Positions 47,766-56,518 of a stretch of 64,000 bases of DNA are shown piece by piece. How positions within the stretch are numbered: the first letter of the stretch is position 1; each line of letters starts with the position of its first letter. Below the pieces are notes generated by a model that saw only the letters and a program-made list of their open reading frames with translations, was not told the origin of the DNA and ran no database searches. Location of the stretch: NCBI RefSeq assembly GCF_017569925.1, contig NZ_CP050854.1:4154001-4218000 (forward strand), written 5' to 3'. Source of the stretch: Brenneria izadpanahii (GTDB lineage Bacteria; Pseudomonadota; Gammaproteobacteria; Enterobacterales; Enterobacteriaceae). A program made the translations under genes and the position numbers.

Positions 47766-49142
47766 ATGGATTATAAGCAGGTAGCCCGGCAGCTCGTTCC
47801 GCTGATGGGCGGCAAGGATAACATTGCTTCGGCCATTCACTGTGCCACGCGACTTAGAGTAGTACTGGAAGATGAATCAAAGCTGGATCTTAACGCGATT
47901 GATGCGGTTAAAGGGGTAAAGGCGAGTTTTCGTAAGGCCGGGCAAGTACAGGTTGTATTCGACAGCAGTGTGATTAACGATATCTACGACGCGTTTGTCC
48001 ACGCAGCCATGATCGATGACTCGACGCAGAAAGAAGAAGCCTCGCAAAATGCCGTAAAAAATCTCAGCTACTTCCAACGTATAGCCAGCACCCTGTCCAA
48101 CGTTTTCATCCCCATTATTCCCGCCATTATCGCCTCCGGCCTGTTGATGGGGCTGATGAGCCTGATTAGAACCTACGGCTGGCTGGATTCGAAAAACGCC
48201 GTTTACGTTTTGCTGGAAATGTTCAGCTCCTCCGCCTTTATCATCCTGCCGGTGCTGATTGGATTCACCGCCGCCCGCGTATTCGGCGGGAACCCGTTTC
48301 TCGGCGCCACGATCGGCGGGATCCTGACACACCCGACGCTGGCGAACGTCTGGGGCGGATTAGGAAGCTACCATACGTTGGACTTTTACGGGCTGCAAAT
48401 CGCCATGATTGGCTATCAGGGGACGGTGTTCCCGGTGCTGCTGACCGTTTGGTTTATGTGTTTTATTGAGAAGCGTCTGCGGCGCATCGTTCCCGATATC
48501 GTCGAGATCATCTTTGTTCCATTCCTGACGTTGATCGTCTCCGGCTTTGTCGCGCTGCTGGTTATCGGCCCGGCAGGCCGTATGCTCGGCGACGGCATCG
48601 CCTATGTGCTGACCACGCTGATTGCGCAAACGGGCTGGATTGCCGGGGTGATTTTCGGCGGCCTCTACTCGGTGGTGGCGATGACCGGCATCCAGAACAG
48701 CTTTCATGCCATTGAGGCCGGACTGCTGATCAATCCGAATATCGGCGTCAACTATCTGCTGCCGATTTGGTCGATGTCCAACGTCGCCCAGGGCGGCGCT
48801 TGTCTGGCCGTTTGGTTCCGCACCCGCGACAGTAAAGTCCGCAAGATAGCCATTCCGGCCGCCTTCTCGGCCATGATCGGATCGGTCGAAGCCGCGGTAT
48901 TCGGCGTCAATCTGCGCTTTGTGAAACCGTTCGTCGCCGCTATGGGCGGCGGCGCGGTCGGCGGCGCCTGGGTGGTTTACAACAAAGTTTACGCTACCGG
49001 CGTGGGTCTGACCGGCCTGCCGGGCCTGGCCATTATTCAGGCCAGTTCATTGGTTAATCATCTGATTGGTCTGACTATGGCATTCGGGCTGGCATTCTTT
49101 ATTTCTTTACTATTCAACTATAACCAAAAGGGCGATCAATGA
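47766..49142 (+). CDS. scrA: Sucrose-specific PTS enzyme IIBC
   Basis: The 458-residue protein has a PTS EIIB domain (phosphorylation Cys26 in ASAIHCATRLRVVL) and a ten-segment EIIC domain (from about 110) with GGILTHPTL and GMTGIQNSFH-like motifs (VAMTGIQNSFHAIEAG). It takes up sucrose and phosphorylates it to sucrose-6-phosphate, using an EIIA from another system. ATG 47766 with GAGGAA upstream is the true start; an in-frame upstream extension runs through the repeat element. Its stop overlaps scrB in ATGA. Confidence 0.93.
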   Translation: MDYKQVARQLVPLMGGKDNIASAIHCATRLRVVLEDESKLDLNAIDAVKGVKASFRKAGQVQVVFDSSVINDIYDAFVHAAMIDDSTQKEEASQNAVKNLSYFQRIASTLSNVFIPIIPAIIASGLLMGLMSLIRTYGWLDSKNAVYVLLEMFSSSAFIILPVLIGFTAARVFGGNPFLGATIGGILTHPTLANVWGGLGSYHTLDFYGLQIAMIGYQGTVFPVLLTVWFMCFIEKRLRRIVPDIVEIIFVPFLTLIVSGFVALLVIGPAGRMLGDGIAYVLTTLIAQTGWIAGVIFGGLYSVVAMTGIQNSFHAIEAGLLINPNIGVNYLLPIWSMSNVAQGGACLAVWFRTRDSKVRKIAIPAAFSAMIGSVEAAVFGVNLRFVKPFVAAMGGGAVGGAWVVYNKVYATGVGLTGLPGLAIIQASSLVNHLIGLTMAFGLAFFISLLFNYNQKGDQ

Positions 49143-50566
49143 GAGAAAAACACCTCCTGAAGCAGACGCTGCTCTCGGTGATGAACGGTTATCATCGCGA
49201 CCCGTCCGACAGTTACCGGCCGCTATGGCACCTGTCCCCGGTGGTGGGGTTAATGAACGACCCGAACGGCTTTATTCAGTTCCAGCGGCGTTACCACCTG
49301 TTTTATCAGTGGAACCCGCTGGCCTGCGACCATAGCACCAAATTCTGGGGTCACTGGAGCTCGGCCGATCTGGTCAACTGGCGGCATGAACCAATTGCCC
49401 TTCTGCCGAGTGAAAAGTTCGATATTGACGGCTGTTTCTCCGGTTCCGCGGTGGATGACGACGGGCAGTTGGTGCTGATCTACACCGGCAACGTGATGCT
49501 CCCCGGCGATCGTACCGCCTGGCAATGCATCGCCCGGCAGAATGCGCAGGGCGAATTCGAGAAGCAACCGGTACTGGGCCAGCCGGAGGGCTATACCGGC
49601 CACGTGCGCGATCCGAAAGTCTGGCGCCATGGCGATAACTGGTACATGGTGCTGGCGGCGCAGGATCCGCAACTACAGGGTAAAGTGCTGCTGTTAAAAT
49701 CGCCCGATCTGCAAACGTGGACGCTGATGGGCGAGATTGCCGGCAGTCAGGTGGGGGATAGCGGCGAATTCGGTTATATGTGGGAATGCCCGGACCTGTT
49801 TAACCTCGATGGCCACGACGTGCTGATTAGCTGTCCACAGGGCGTCGCAGCCGAAGAGCGCCGCTATTTAAACCAGTACCAGTGCGGCTATCTGCTGGGA
49901 AAACTGGATTACGCCACGGGCGGCTACGCTCACGGACCGTTCCACGAACTGGACTGCGGCCACGAGTTTTATGCGCCGCAGACCACCCGGACCGACGATG
50001 GCCGCCGTCTGCTGATCGGCTGGATGGGCGTGCCCGACCAGGATGAGTTCGAGCAACCCACCCTGCAACACGGCTGGATACATATGATGACCTGCCCGCG
50101 GGAACTCAGCGTGCGCGAAGGCCGGCTTTGCCAGACGCCGGCGCGCGAACTGCAAACGCTGCGCGGCGCGCACCGGCAGGCCGGCGGACGCGCCGATTCG
50201 CTGCCGACGCTTGACGTCCATAGCGCGGAAGTCGTGCTGCGGGTCTCCGGGAACTTCCAGGCGAATATTGGCGACACAATGCGGCTGACCTGCGATGAGC
50301 AGGGCATCACGCTGAGCCGTAAGGGACTGCGCAACGGCGAGGAAGAAAAACGTTACTGGCAAGGCAAGGTGGAGAAGCTGCAAATCCTTTGCGACAGCTC
50401 CAGTCTGGAGATTTTCATCAATGACGGCGTCGGCGTCATGTCCTCACGCTACTTCCCTGCGGCGCGGGCCGAGATGAAATTTAGCGGCGGCGCGGAGATA
50501 GCGCTCGACCACTGGCAGCTAAAAGAAAGCCAGACGGGCAGCCCGCTGGCTAACATTAAGCAGTAA
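49139..50566 (+). CDS. scrB: Sucrose-6-phosphate hydrolase (GH32 invertase)
   Basis: The 475-residue GH32 enzyme has the nucleophile motif NDPNG (Asp41), RDPKVW and the acid/base motif ECPDLF, on a five-blade propeller followed by a beta-sandwich domain. It splits sucrose-6-phosphate into glucose-6-phosphate and fructose in the cytoplasm. It is coupled to scrA by ATGA. Fructokinase (scrK), porin (scrY) and repressor (scrR), found with scrAB in related bacteria, are absent on both sides. Confidence 0.95.
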   Translation: MREKHLLKQTLLSVMNGYHRDPSDSYRPLWHLSPVVGLMNDPNGFIQFQRRYHLFYQWNPLACDHSTKFWGHWSSADLVNWRHEPIALLPSEKFDIDGCFSGSAVDDDGQLVLIYTGNVMLPGDRTAWQCIARQNAQGEFEKQPVLGQPEGYTGHVRDPKVWRHGDNWYMVLAAQDPQLQGKVLLLKSPDLQTWTLMGEIAGSQVGDSGEFGYMWECPDLFNLDGHDVLISCPQGVAAEERRYLNQYQCGYLLGKLDYATGGYAHGPFHELDCGHEFYAPQTTRTDDGRRLLIGWMGVPDQDEFEQPTLQHGWIHMMTCPRELSVREGRLCQTPARELQTLRGAHRQAGGRADSLPTLDVHSAEVVLRVSGNFQANIGDTMRLTCDEQGITLSRKGLRNGEEEKRYWQGKVEKLQILCDSSSLEIFINDGVGVMSSRYFPAARAEMKFSGGAEIALDHWQLKESQTGSPLANIKQ

Positions 50567-50577
50567 AATCCTCTGTT

Positions 50578-50609
50578 CGTGCGGAGCCGAATGCCGACGG
50601 CTCCGCACG
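50578..50609. terminator. Bidirectional hairpin between scrB and gss
   Basis: CGTGCGGAGCCG and CGGCTCCGCACG form a perfect 12-bp stem with an 8-base loop between two convergent genes. There is no T run, so termination may need Rho, or the stem may protect the transcript ends. Confidence 0.6.
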
Positions 50610-50615
50610 CCACCG

Positions 50616-52487
50616 CTACTTCCGGTTATCTTTCAGCACAATCAGCGGCTCGATATCGCTCTCTTTTTTGATGACCAGCGAATCATCGCCGCGCAGACAG
50701 GTTCCGCCATAGTTGCCGCCGACGGTAAAAGTACATACCTGAATGTACTTCCCGGCGACGTTGGGCAGACACCACAGCTGCTGGTAGATATTTTTCCGAT
50801 CGACGAACTTGCCGGAAGTCTTATCGAGCACCTCATCGTGATGACTGACCAGGTCAATGTTGCTGCCGCAGCGTCCGGAAATCGGCTTGACCGCGTAACC
50901 GGTTTTCGCCAGCTCTTCGTTCACCTCAAAATCGGTATCCAGCAGATAGCGATGATGCGGGAACAGCGACCAAAGCACCGGCAGAATCGCCTTATTGCCG
51001 GGGATCACCGTCCACAGCGGCTCAAACACCATCACTTCAGGGCGCATTAGCACGTCAATCAGGCGAACCTCGTTATCCGGGTGTCCGGTACGGATCGGCA
51101 CCGCCGCAAATTCGGTTTCGCTGACTTCGCGCACCTGTTCGATCACCGTCTCCCAGGCCCAGGTTTTCCAGACGCAGTTAACCAGCCGGCCATCGCCATC
51201 GATAAGCCGCCCGGCCTCATCCCAGCGCAGTTCATCAAGCCCGCAAAGAATTTTGCTCTCGAAACCGGCCTGCGTCAGAGCGCGTTGCATAAACCCGGCG
51301 TGGTAATTCTCTTCCAGATCCTTGTCCTGCATGATGTGGACAAACGGCCGCGCCAGACTGTGCTTCCATGCGCCGGTCAGTTCGCTAAGCAGCTCTTCCG
51401 CCGGGTTATGTCCCTTGCCGGGATAGCCATGACGGGCCCACTGTTCGAGGATCAGCCCCCCTTCGGTGTGGCAGGAGGCGGAATCCGCATTGTATTCATA
51501 AACCTTCAGGCCGCGCTCATCCATACAGAAATCCATCCGGCCGGTGATCATATCGTGCCGGCGATGCTGCCAGGAGAGCCGCAGCCGCGGCCAGAGAATT
51601 TTGGGGATATCAAACAGCGCCAGCAAATTATCGTCTTTCATCACCTTGTCGGTAGCATGCAGGTACATCAGGTGCAGCTCGTTGGTCGCCTTGATCAGTT
51701 CCTGCTCGGCTTGTTCGGTGATGGTGAAATATTGGTAAGGATCCTGGTTGATAATGTGGCCGCCATTGGCCTTCACATAGGCCAATTGCAGGGGATCCTG
51801 CTCGTCCAGCCATTTGCCGGCGAACTGGCCCTGGTTATCCAGCCGCGCGCCGTGAATGACTAATGCTTCGCCGGGGATGGTCGGCTGCGGCAGGCTGTGT
51901 TCCGTCTCGTCGGTCTGAATCATCCAGCCGAGGATAGTGGTGTCATCGAAGGTGTCGTGAATGGTGTAATGGCCGTCGTTCACTTCCAGCGTCAGCTCGC
52001 GGGTCCACTGCTGTCCCGGCGGCAACAGCGTGTGGGTGACGTTTTGCTCGGCGATGCGAACTTTATTGCCCACGAGTTGGGTAATCACCGCCACGTGGCC
52101 GGTTTCGTAAAACTCGCCGCCTTTCTGCCAGATCAGCAGCGAACCTGCTACCGGCGGGCGCAGAGAGCCGTTGGCAAAGGCCTGTAGAGGCAGGATATTG
52201 TCATTAACGACCTGACGTAAAAAGCGCAGGGAGAAGATTTCATACGCCATACCGATATCGGTAAAGACGCAGCCATAGTTTAAAAACAGAAAACGGCGGG
52301 CAAATTCGACGCACTGCCACTTATGCCCCATATATTCGTTGTCGATATAGCTGCGAAACGAGGCGTCGCCCGGCATGTTCTGCGGATCCAAACTTCTGTA
52401 ATTTGATGAATAAATTGCTACGCCACCCGGCGCGTACCCCAACAAGGTTCCAAATGGGGCGTCACTACCTGTTGTTCCTTTGCTCAT
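50616..52487 (-). CDS. gss: Bifunctional glutathionylspermidine synthetase/amidase
   Basis: The 623-residue protein has an N-terminal CHAP amidase (Cys59 in KWQCVEFARRF, His in YETGHVAVI) and a C-terminal ATP-grasp-like synthetase (about 205-620; RMDFCMDERGLKVYEYNADS, SGRCGSNIDLV). It joins glutathione to spermidine and can reverse the reaction, linking polyamine and thiol redox control. Length agrees with E. coli Gss (619). It diverges from yghU, the neighbour also found in E. coli. Confidence 0.95.
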   Translation of the reverse strand: MSKGTTGSDAPFGTLLGYAPGGVAIYSSNYRSLDPQNMPGDASFRSYIDNEYMGHKWQCVEFARRFLFLNYGCVFTDIGMAYEIFSLRFLRQVVNDNILPLQAFANGSLRPPVAGSLLIWQKGGEFYETGHVAVITQLVGNKVRIAEQNVTHTLLPPGQQWTRELTLEVNDGHYTIHDTFDDTTILGWMIQTDETEHSLPQPTIPGEALVIHGARLDNQGQFAGKWLDEQDPLQLAYVKANGGHIINQDPYQYFTITEQAEQELIKATNELHLMYLHATDKVMKDDNLLALFDIPKILWPRLRLSWQHRRHDMITGRMDFCMDERGLKVYEYNADSASCHTEGGLILEQWARHGYPGKGHNPAEELLSELTGAWKHSLARPFVHIMQDKDLEENYHAGFMQRALTQAGFESKILCGLDELRWDEAGRLIDGDGRLVNCVWKTWAWETVIEQVREVSETEFAAVPIRTGHPDNEVRLIDVLMRPEVMVFEPLWTVIPGNKAILPVLWSLFPHHRYLLDTDFEVNEELAKTGYAVKPISGRCGSNIDLVSHHDEVLDKTSGKFVDRKNIYQQLWCLPNVAGKYIQVCTFTVGGNYGGTCLRGDDSLVIKKESDIEPLIVLKDNRK

Positions 52488-52755
52488 TACCTGACCTCAA
52501 ATTAATGCCGCCCGGACAGTTGGCTGTGGGAAACCCCTCTAATTATCTCGTCCGGGCAATGCCACGACAGAGGTGGATTTATGATAGCACTCATTCAACC
52601 CGATCATGATGCAAGACGGGAAATTTCGCTGTGGCTCCAGGAGCGCTCTCCCCCGTCGTAATGCTTAATAAATCTCATTATGCTTCGCGCCGTTAAACGC
52701 ATTCGCCGGTAGCTGCTACACTGCTTCAGGACACCCACAAACAAGGTAGGTCAAC

Positions 52756-53622
52756 ATGTCAGAGAACAGCTACCAGCCGCCGAAAGTATGGGAGTGGAAG
52801 CAAAATAACGGCGGCGCGTTCGCCAATATCAACCGTCCGATCTCAGGGCCAACGCATGAGAAAGCGCTGCCGGTCGGCGCGCATCCGCTCCAGCTCTACT
52901 CGCTAGGCACGCCCAACGGCCAGAAAGTGACGATTATGTTGGAGGAGTTGCTGGCGCTCGGCGTCACCGGCGCGGAGTACGACGCCTGGCTGATTCGCAT
53001 TAGCGAGGGCGATCAGTTCTCCAGCGGTTTTGTCGATGTTAACCCTAATTCAAAAATTCCGGCGCTGCGCGACCACTCAACCACGCCGCCGATCCGCGTG
53101 TTTGAATCCGGCAATATCCTGCTCTATCTGGCGGAGAAGTTCGGCCGCTTCCTGCCGAAAGAGGTTGCCGGACGCACCGAAACGCTGAACTGGCTGTTCT
53201 GGTTGCAGGGCTCCGCGCCGTTCCTTGGCGGCGGTTTCGGCCATTTTTATAACTACGCGCCGGTAAAAATCGAGTACGCTATCGACCGTTTCGCCATGGA
53301 GGCCAAACGCCAGTTGGACGTGCTGGATAAACAGCTGGCGCGCGGCAGATACGTGGCGGGCGACGAGTACACCATTGCCGATATGGCTATCTGGCCGTGG
53401 TACGGCAACCTGGTTCTGGGCAACGCCTACAACGCGGCGGAATTCCTTGATGCCGGCAGCTATAAAAACGTGCTGCGCTGGGCGAACGAGATCGGCAGCC
53501 GTCCGGCGGTCAAACGCGGGCGCATCGTTAATCGCACCCATGGCCCACTCAATGAGCAACTGCATGAGCGCCACGCCGCCAGCGACTTCGAAACCGGCAC
53601 CGAAGATAAGCGTCAGGCGTGA
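52756..53622 (+). CDS. yghU: Nu-class glutathione transferase, disulfide-bond reductase
   Basis: The 288-residue protein has a thioredoxin-fold N-terminal domain (LYSLGTPNGQKVTIMLEEL, VNPNSKIPALRD, VFESGNILLYLAEKFG) and an all-helical C-terminal domain (YTIADMAIWPWYGN). The family uses glutathione to reduce disulfides and has weak peroxidase activity. AAGGTAGG lies before the ATG. Its position opposite gss fits a shared role in glutathione chemistry. Confidence 0.94.
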   Translation: MSENSYQPPKVWEWKQNNGGAFANINRPISGPTHEKALPVGAHPLQLYSLGTPNGQKVTIMLEELLALGVTGAEYDAWLIRISEGDQFSSGFVDVNPNSKIPALRDHSTTPPIRVFESGNILLYLAEKFGRFLPKEVAGRTETLNWLFWLQGSAPFLGGGFGHFYNYAPVKIEYAIDRFAMEAKRQLDVLDKQLARGRYVAGDEYTIADMAIWPWYGNLVLGNAYNAAEFLDAGSYKNVLRWANEIGSRPAVKRGRIVNRTHGPLNEQLHERHAASDFETGTEDKRQA

Positions 53623-53645
53623 GCGCCGTCAGCCCCCCCACCCGG

Positions 53646-53767
53646 CCTCCCCCTTGTCAGGGGGAGGAGATAACGCCGGATTTGCCCCTCCCCAGGGACT
53701 TTCTCTTACACATAAATGCAGGGACTCTGACGGGGTTCATAGGGGGCTGGCGTTTGAGCCCCCTATG
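53646..53767. repeat. Intergenic palindromic repeats after yghU
   Basis: Two perfect hairpins occur: CCTCCCCCT/AGGGGGAGG with loop TGTC (53646-53667), and CATAGGGGGCT/AGCCCCCTATG with an 8-base loop (53738-53767). The first resembles a small palindrome I recall as widespread in Pectobacterium-like genomes. The rest of the 317-bp gap (53623-53939) shows no gene. Confidence 0.55.
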
Positions 53768-53939
53768 TCGGGCGCGTGCTACGCCATAGCATAAAAATAG
53801 CGGCATTGCGGCGCACGAAACTGTCTCTGAGTCCGCATAAAAATGTGACCAAGAGACAACTTCTGCGAAGGGATGGAGCTACCAGTGGAGTCCGCATTAA
53901 TTTCTATCAGCGCGCGTTGCGATCCGCACATACCGATAA

Positions 53940-54857
53940 TCACAAAACATCCGATGTAAATTGTTTTTGCAAAAAACGCATCACCGGGCCGCTGAGCGAG
54001 GTATCGCCGGTATTGACCGCACACATCTGACTAATGTGATTATGTCCGTACACCACGTGCAGGTCGGGCGTAAATCCATGCTGCGTGACCAGCCGGGCAA
54101 ATAGCTCTCCCGTTTCAACCTGCATCAACACCGGATCCAACTCGGCATAACTGATAAACAGCGGAAACGGCGCGGTATCGATCAACTCGACGGTAGACAT
54201 TGCCGAGCGGTCAGTCAGGTTCGAGCCGAAATAGGCGTCGCCGGAAGGATCGGGCGTGGGAATTCCGAACTGTTGACGGGCCAGAAGCTCCAGTTGGGCG
54301 TTATAAACGCCTGAGATCAGCACCGCTCCGGCAATTTTCAGCCCTTCGGCGGGATGAAAACGGCGAATCAACGTGGCTGCAGCCACATGCGCGGCGCCGG
54401 CGGATTCCCCCGCCACCACGATTTTCTCAGGATCGCCGCCAAATTCGGCGATATTCGTTCGCGTCCACGCCAGCGCCGATGAAACATCTTGCGCCCCCGT
54501 CGGCCATTGGTGCGCAGGCGCCAGACGATAATTGGGGACGACGACGACCATCCCCTGACGCGCGTAAAAATAGCCCTGATTGCTGAGAGAGGATTTATCG
54601 CCGCGAACAAAACCGCCGCCATGCACAAAGATCAGAACCGGGCTTGTTTTGTTCGCGCCCGTCGTCGGCAGGTAGACATCCACGCGCTGCCGTTCATCAT
54701 CGCCGTAAGCAATATCCGTGCGGACGCTAACGCCCTCAATAGGCTGCTCGGCAAGCAGCGGCGCATACCAGGCTTTCGTCGTCGGCACATCAATAACCGG
54801 CCCCAGCTGTTTTATCTTTTTTTCAATATCGACGGGAAGTTGCGTATTCGGCACCAT
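53940..54857 (-). CDS. Alpha/beta hydrolase of the hormone-sensitive lipase (Aes-like) family
   Basis: The 305-residue protein has the oxyanion motif HGGGF (79-83), the nucleophile elbow GESAG (Ser152), an Asp in AELDPVL and His in YGHNHISQM. No signal peptide is seen, so it is cytoplasmic. It would hydrolyse short-chain esters; the substrate is unknown. ATG 54857 is chosen because GGAG lies six bases upstream; ATG 54872 is an alternative. No operon partner is present. Confidence 0.85.
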   Translation of the reverse strand: MVPNTQLPVDIEKKIKQLGPVIDVPTTKAWYAPLLAEQPIEGVSVRTDIAYGDDERQRVDVYLPTTGANKTSPVLIFVHGGGFVRGDKSSLSNQGYFYARQGMVVVVPNYRLAPAHQWPTGAQDVSSALAWTRTNIAEFGGDPEKIVVAGESAGAAHVAAATLIRRFHPAEGLKIAGAVLISGVYNAQLELLARQQFGIPTPDPSGDAYFGSNLTDRSAMSTVELIDTAPFPLFISYAELDPVLMQVETGELFARLVTQHGFTPDLHVVYGHNHISQMCAVNTGDTSLSGPVMRFLQKQFTSDVL

Positions 54858-55091
54858 GATCAACTCCATCAATCTCTGCGATCGTCATGTCTGAATAGTC
54901 ATTATAAAAGAAAAAACGCTTTAACAACGGTTGGCGTTTAATAACAAAGCATTCGCAAGGCGGTGTAAACGCCCCCCTGCGAACCCAGACTTCTGGCTGA
55001 AGTCACGCCGCTAGCGCGGTTCCTTCGGCGGTCGTCCCCTTTCCCGGACCGCCAAGCGAACGCCGGCCATAATGACTATGCGGGGAAGCCG

Positions 55092-56513
55092 CTACGGCGT
55101 CAGCGTGTCGGCGCTCCAACCGCCGCCCAGCGCGGCAATCAGTTCGACGCTGGCCACCCACTGCGTGCTTTGCAGCGACAGCAAACTTTGCTGCTGGCTC
55201 AGGCTGGCGTTTTCGGTGGTGGCGACATCCAAATAGTCGATCATCCCGGCTTCGTACTGGTTGCGCGTTACGCGGGCGGAATCCCTGGCGGCATCGGCGG
55301 CGCGCTGCTGCGCGGCCAGCTCATCCTGCAAGGTATTTAGCTGGACCAGATAGTTTTCCACCTCGGTAAAGCCCTGCAACACCGCCTGGCGGTAGCTGGC
55401 GACGCTGGCGTCATAGGCGGCGCGCGCCTGTTCTACCTGCGCCGACGTCGCGCCGAAATCCAACAGCGTGCCGCTCAGCTCCGGCCCAAGCGACCAGACG
55501 CGGTTCGGCAGCGAGATCAGATTATGCAGCGCCGAACTGGTGAAGCCGCCGCTGGCGCTCAGCGTTAGGTCGGGATAGTAACCGGCGATCGCCACGCCCA
55601 CCGCCGCATTCGCCGCCGCCACGTTGCGTTCGGCATAGGCGATATCCGGCCGGCGCTGCAGCAGTTCGGAAGGCAGCGCATGTGGGATCGCCGGCATGGC
55701 GGCGGTCAACGGCGCGTCGGCCAGGCTGAACTCCGCCGGCGTTTTGCCGATCAGCAGCGCAATCGCATGTTCCAGTTGCGCGCGCTGCCAAACATAATCC
55801 AGCGCCGACGCTCTGGCGCTCTCCAGTTGCAGCTGCGCCTGCGCCAACGTACTGCGCGATTCCGCCCCGGCCCGATATTTGTTATCGATCACCTGCAGAT
55901 AACGTTCATACGCCTGCACGCTCTGTTGATACAAGGCGATCTGCTGATCCATGATGCGCAGTTGGAAATAGTCCTGCGCCAGTTCCGACTGCGCGCTCAG
56001 CGTGATGTTCGCCAGTTCCGCCTGGCTGGCCTGGGCGCTGGCCTTGTTCTCTTCCAGCGTGCGCCTGAGCTTGCCCCACAGATCCAGTTCCCAACTGGCG
56101 CTGGCCTGCGCCGAGAAACTGTTGCTGACGGCGCGCTGGCTGGATCCGCTGCTGCTGTCTTTGCTGCCGCTGCGCGTGCCCGATCCGGTTCCGCTGATCG
56201 TTGGGAACAGATTGGATCGCGATTCCGCCGCCAGCGCTTTGGCCTGGCGGTACAGCGCCTCGTACTGCGCCACGTTCTGGTTCGAAATGCTCACCTGTCT
56301 GAGCAGCGACGACAGCGTATCGTCATGGTAAACCGCCCACCACTCGCCTTTGTTGACCTGATCCTGCGGCGCGGCCTGCTGCCAGCCTTTCGCTTCCTTA
56401 TACTGCAACGGCACGCTGGTCGGCGCCGGGCGCTGATAGTCTGGCCCCACGGCGCAGCCGCCGAGCAGCAGTGCGAGGAAAAGCGGGCTAAATGCGATAG
56501 TTTTCAGTTTCAT
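55092..56513 (-). CDS. Outer-membrane factor lipoprotein of the MdtABC-type pump
   Basis: The 473-residue NodT/OprM-type protein has a lipoprotein signal ending LLLGGC (Cys20), followed by AVGPDYQRP, the standard start of mature OprM/CusC proteins. Two OEP repeats follow; SWELDLWGKLRR and LQRRPDIAYAERNV are family hallmarks. It starts 5 bp after the mdtC stop, so it is the fourth gene of the pump operon and probably gives it a dedicated exit duct. Confidence 0.9.
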   Translation of the reverse strand: MKLKTIAFSPLFLALLLGGCAVGPDYQRPAPTSVPLQYKEAKGWQQAAPQDQVNKGEWWAVYHDDTLSSLLRQVSISNQNVAQYEALYRQAKALAAESRSNLFPTISGTGSGTRSGSKDSSSGSSQRAVSNSFSAQASASWELDLWGKLRRTLEENKASAQASQAELANITLSAQSELAQDYFQLRIMDQQIALYQQSVQAYERYLQVIDNKYRAGAESRSTLAQAQLQLESARASALDYVWQRAQLEHAIALLIGKTPAEFSLADAPLTAAMPAIPHALPSELLQRRPDIAYAERNVAAANAAVGVAIAGYYPDLTLSASGGFTSSALHNLISLPNRVWSLGPELSGTLLDFGATSAQVEQARAAYDASVASYRQAVLQGFTEVENYLVQLNTLQDELAAQQRAADAARDSARVTRNQYEAGMIDYLDVATTENASLSQQQSLLSLQSTQWVASVELIAALGGGWSADTLTP

Positions 56514-56518
56514 AGGGT

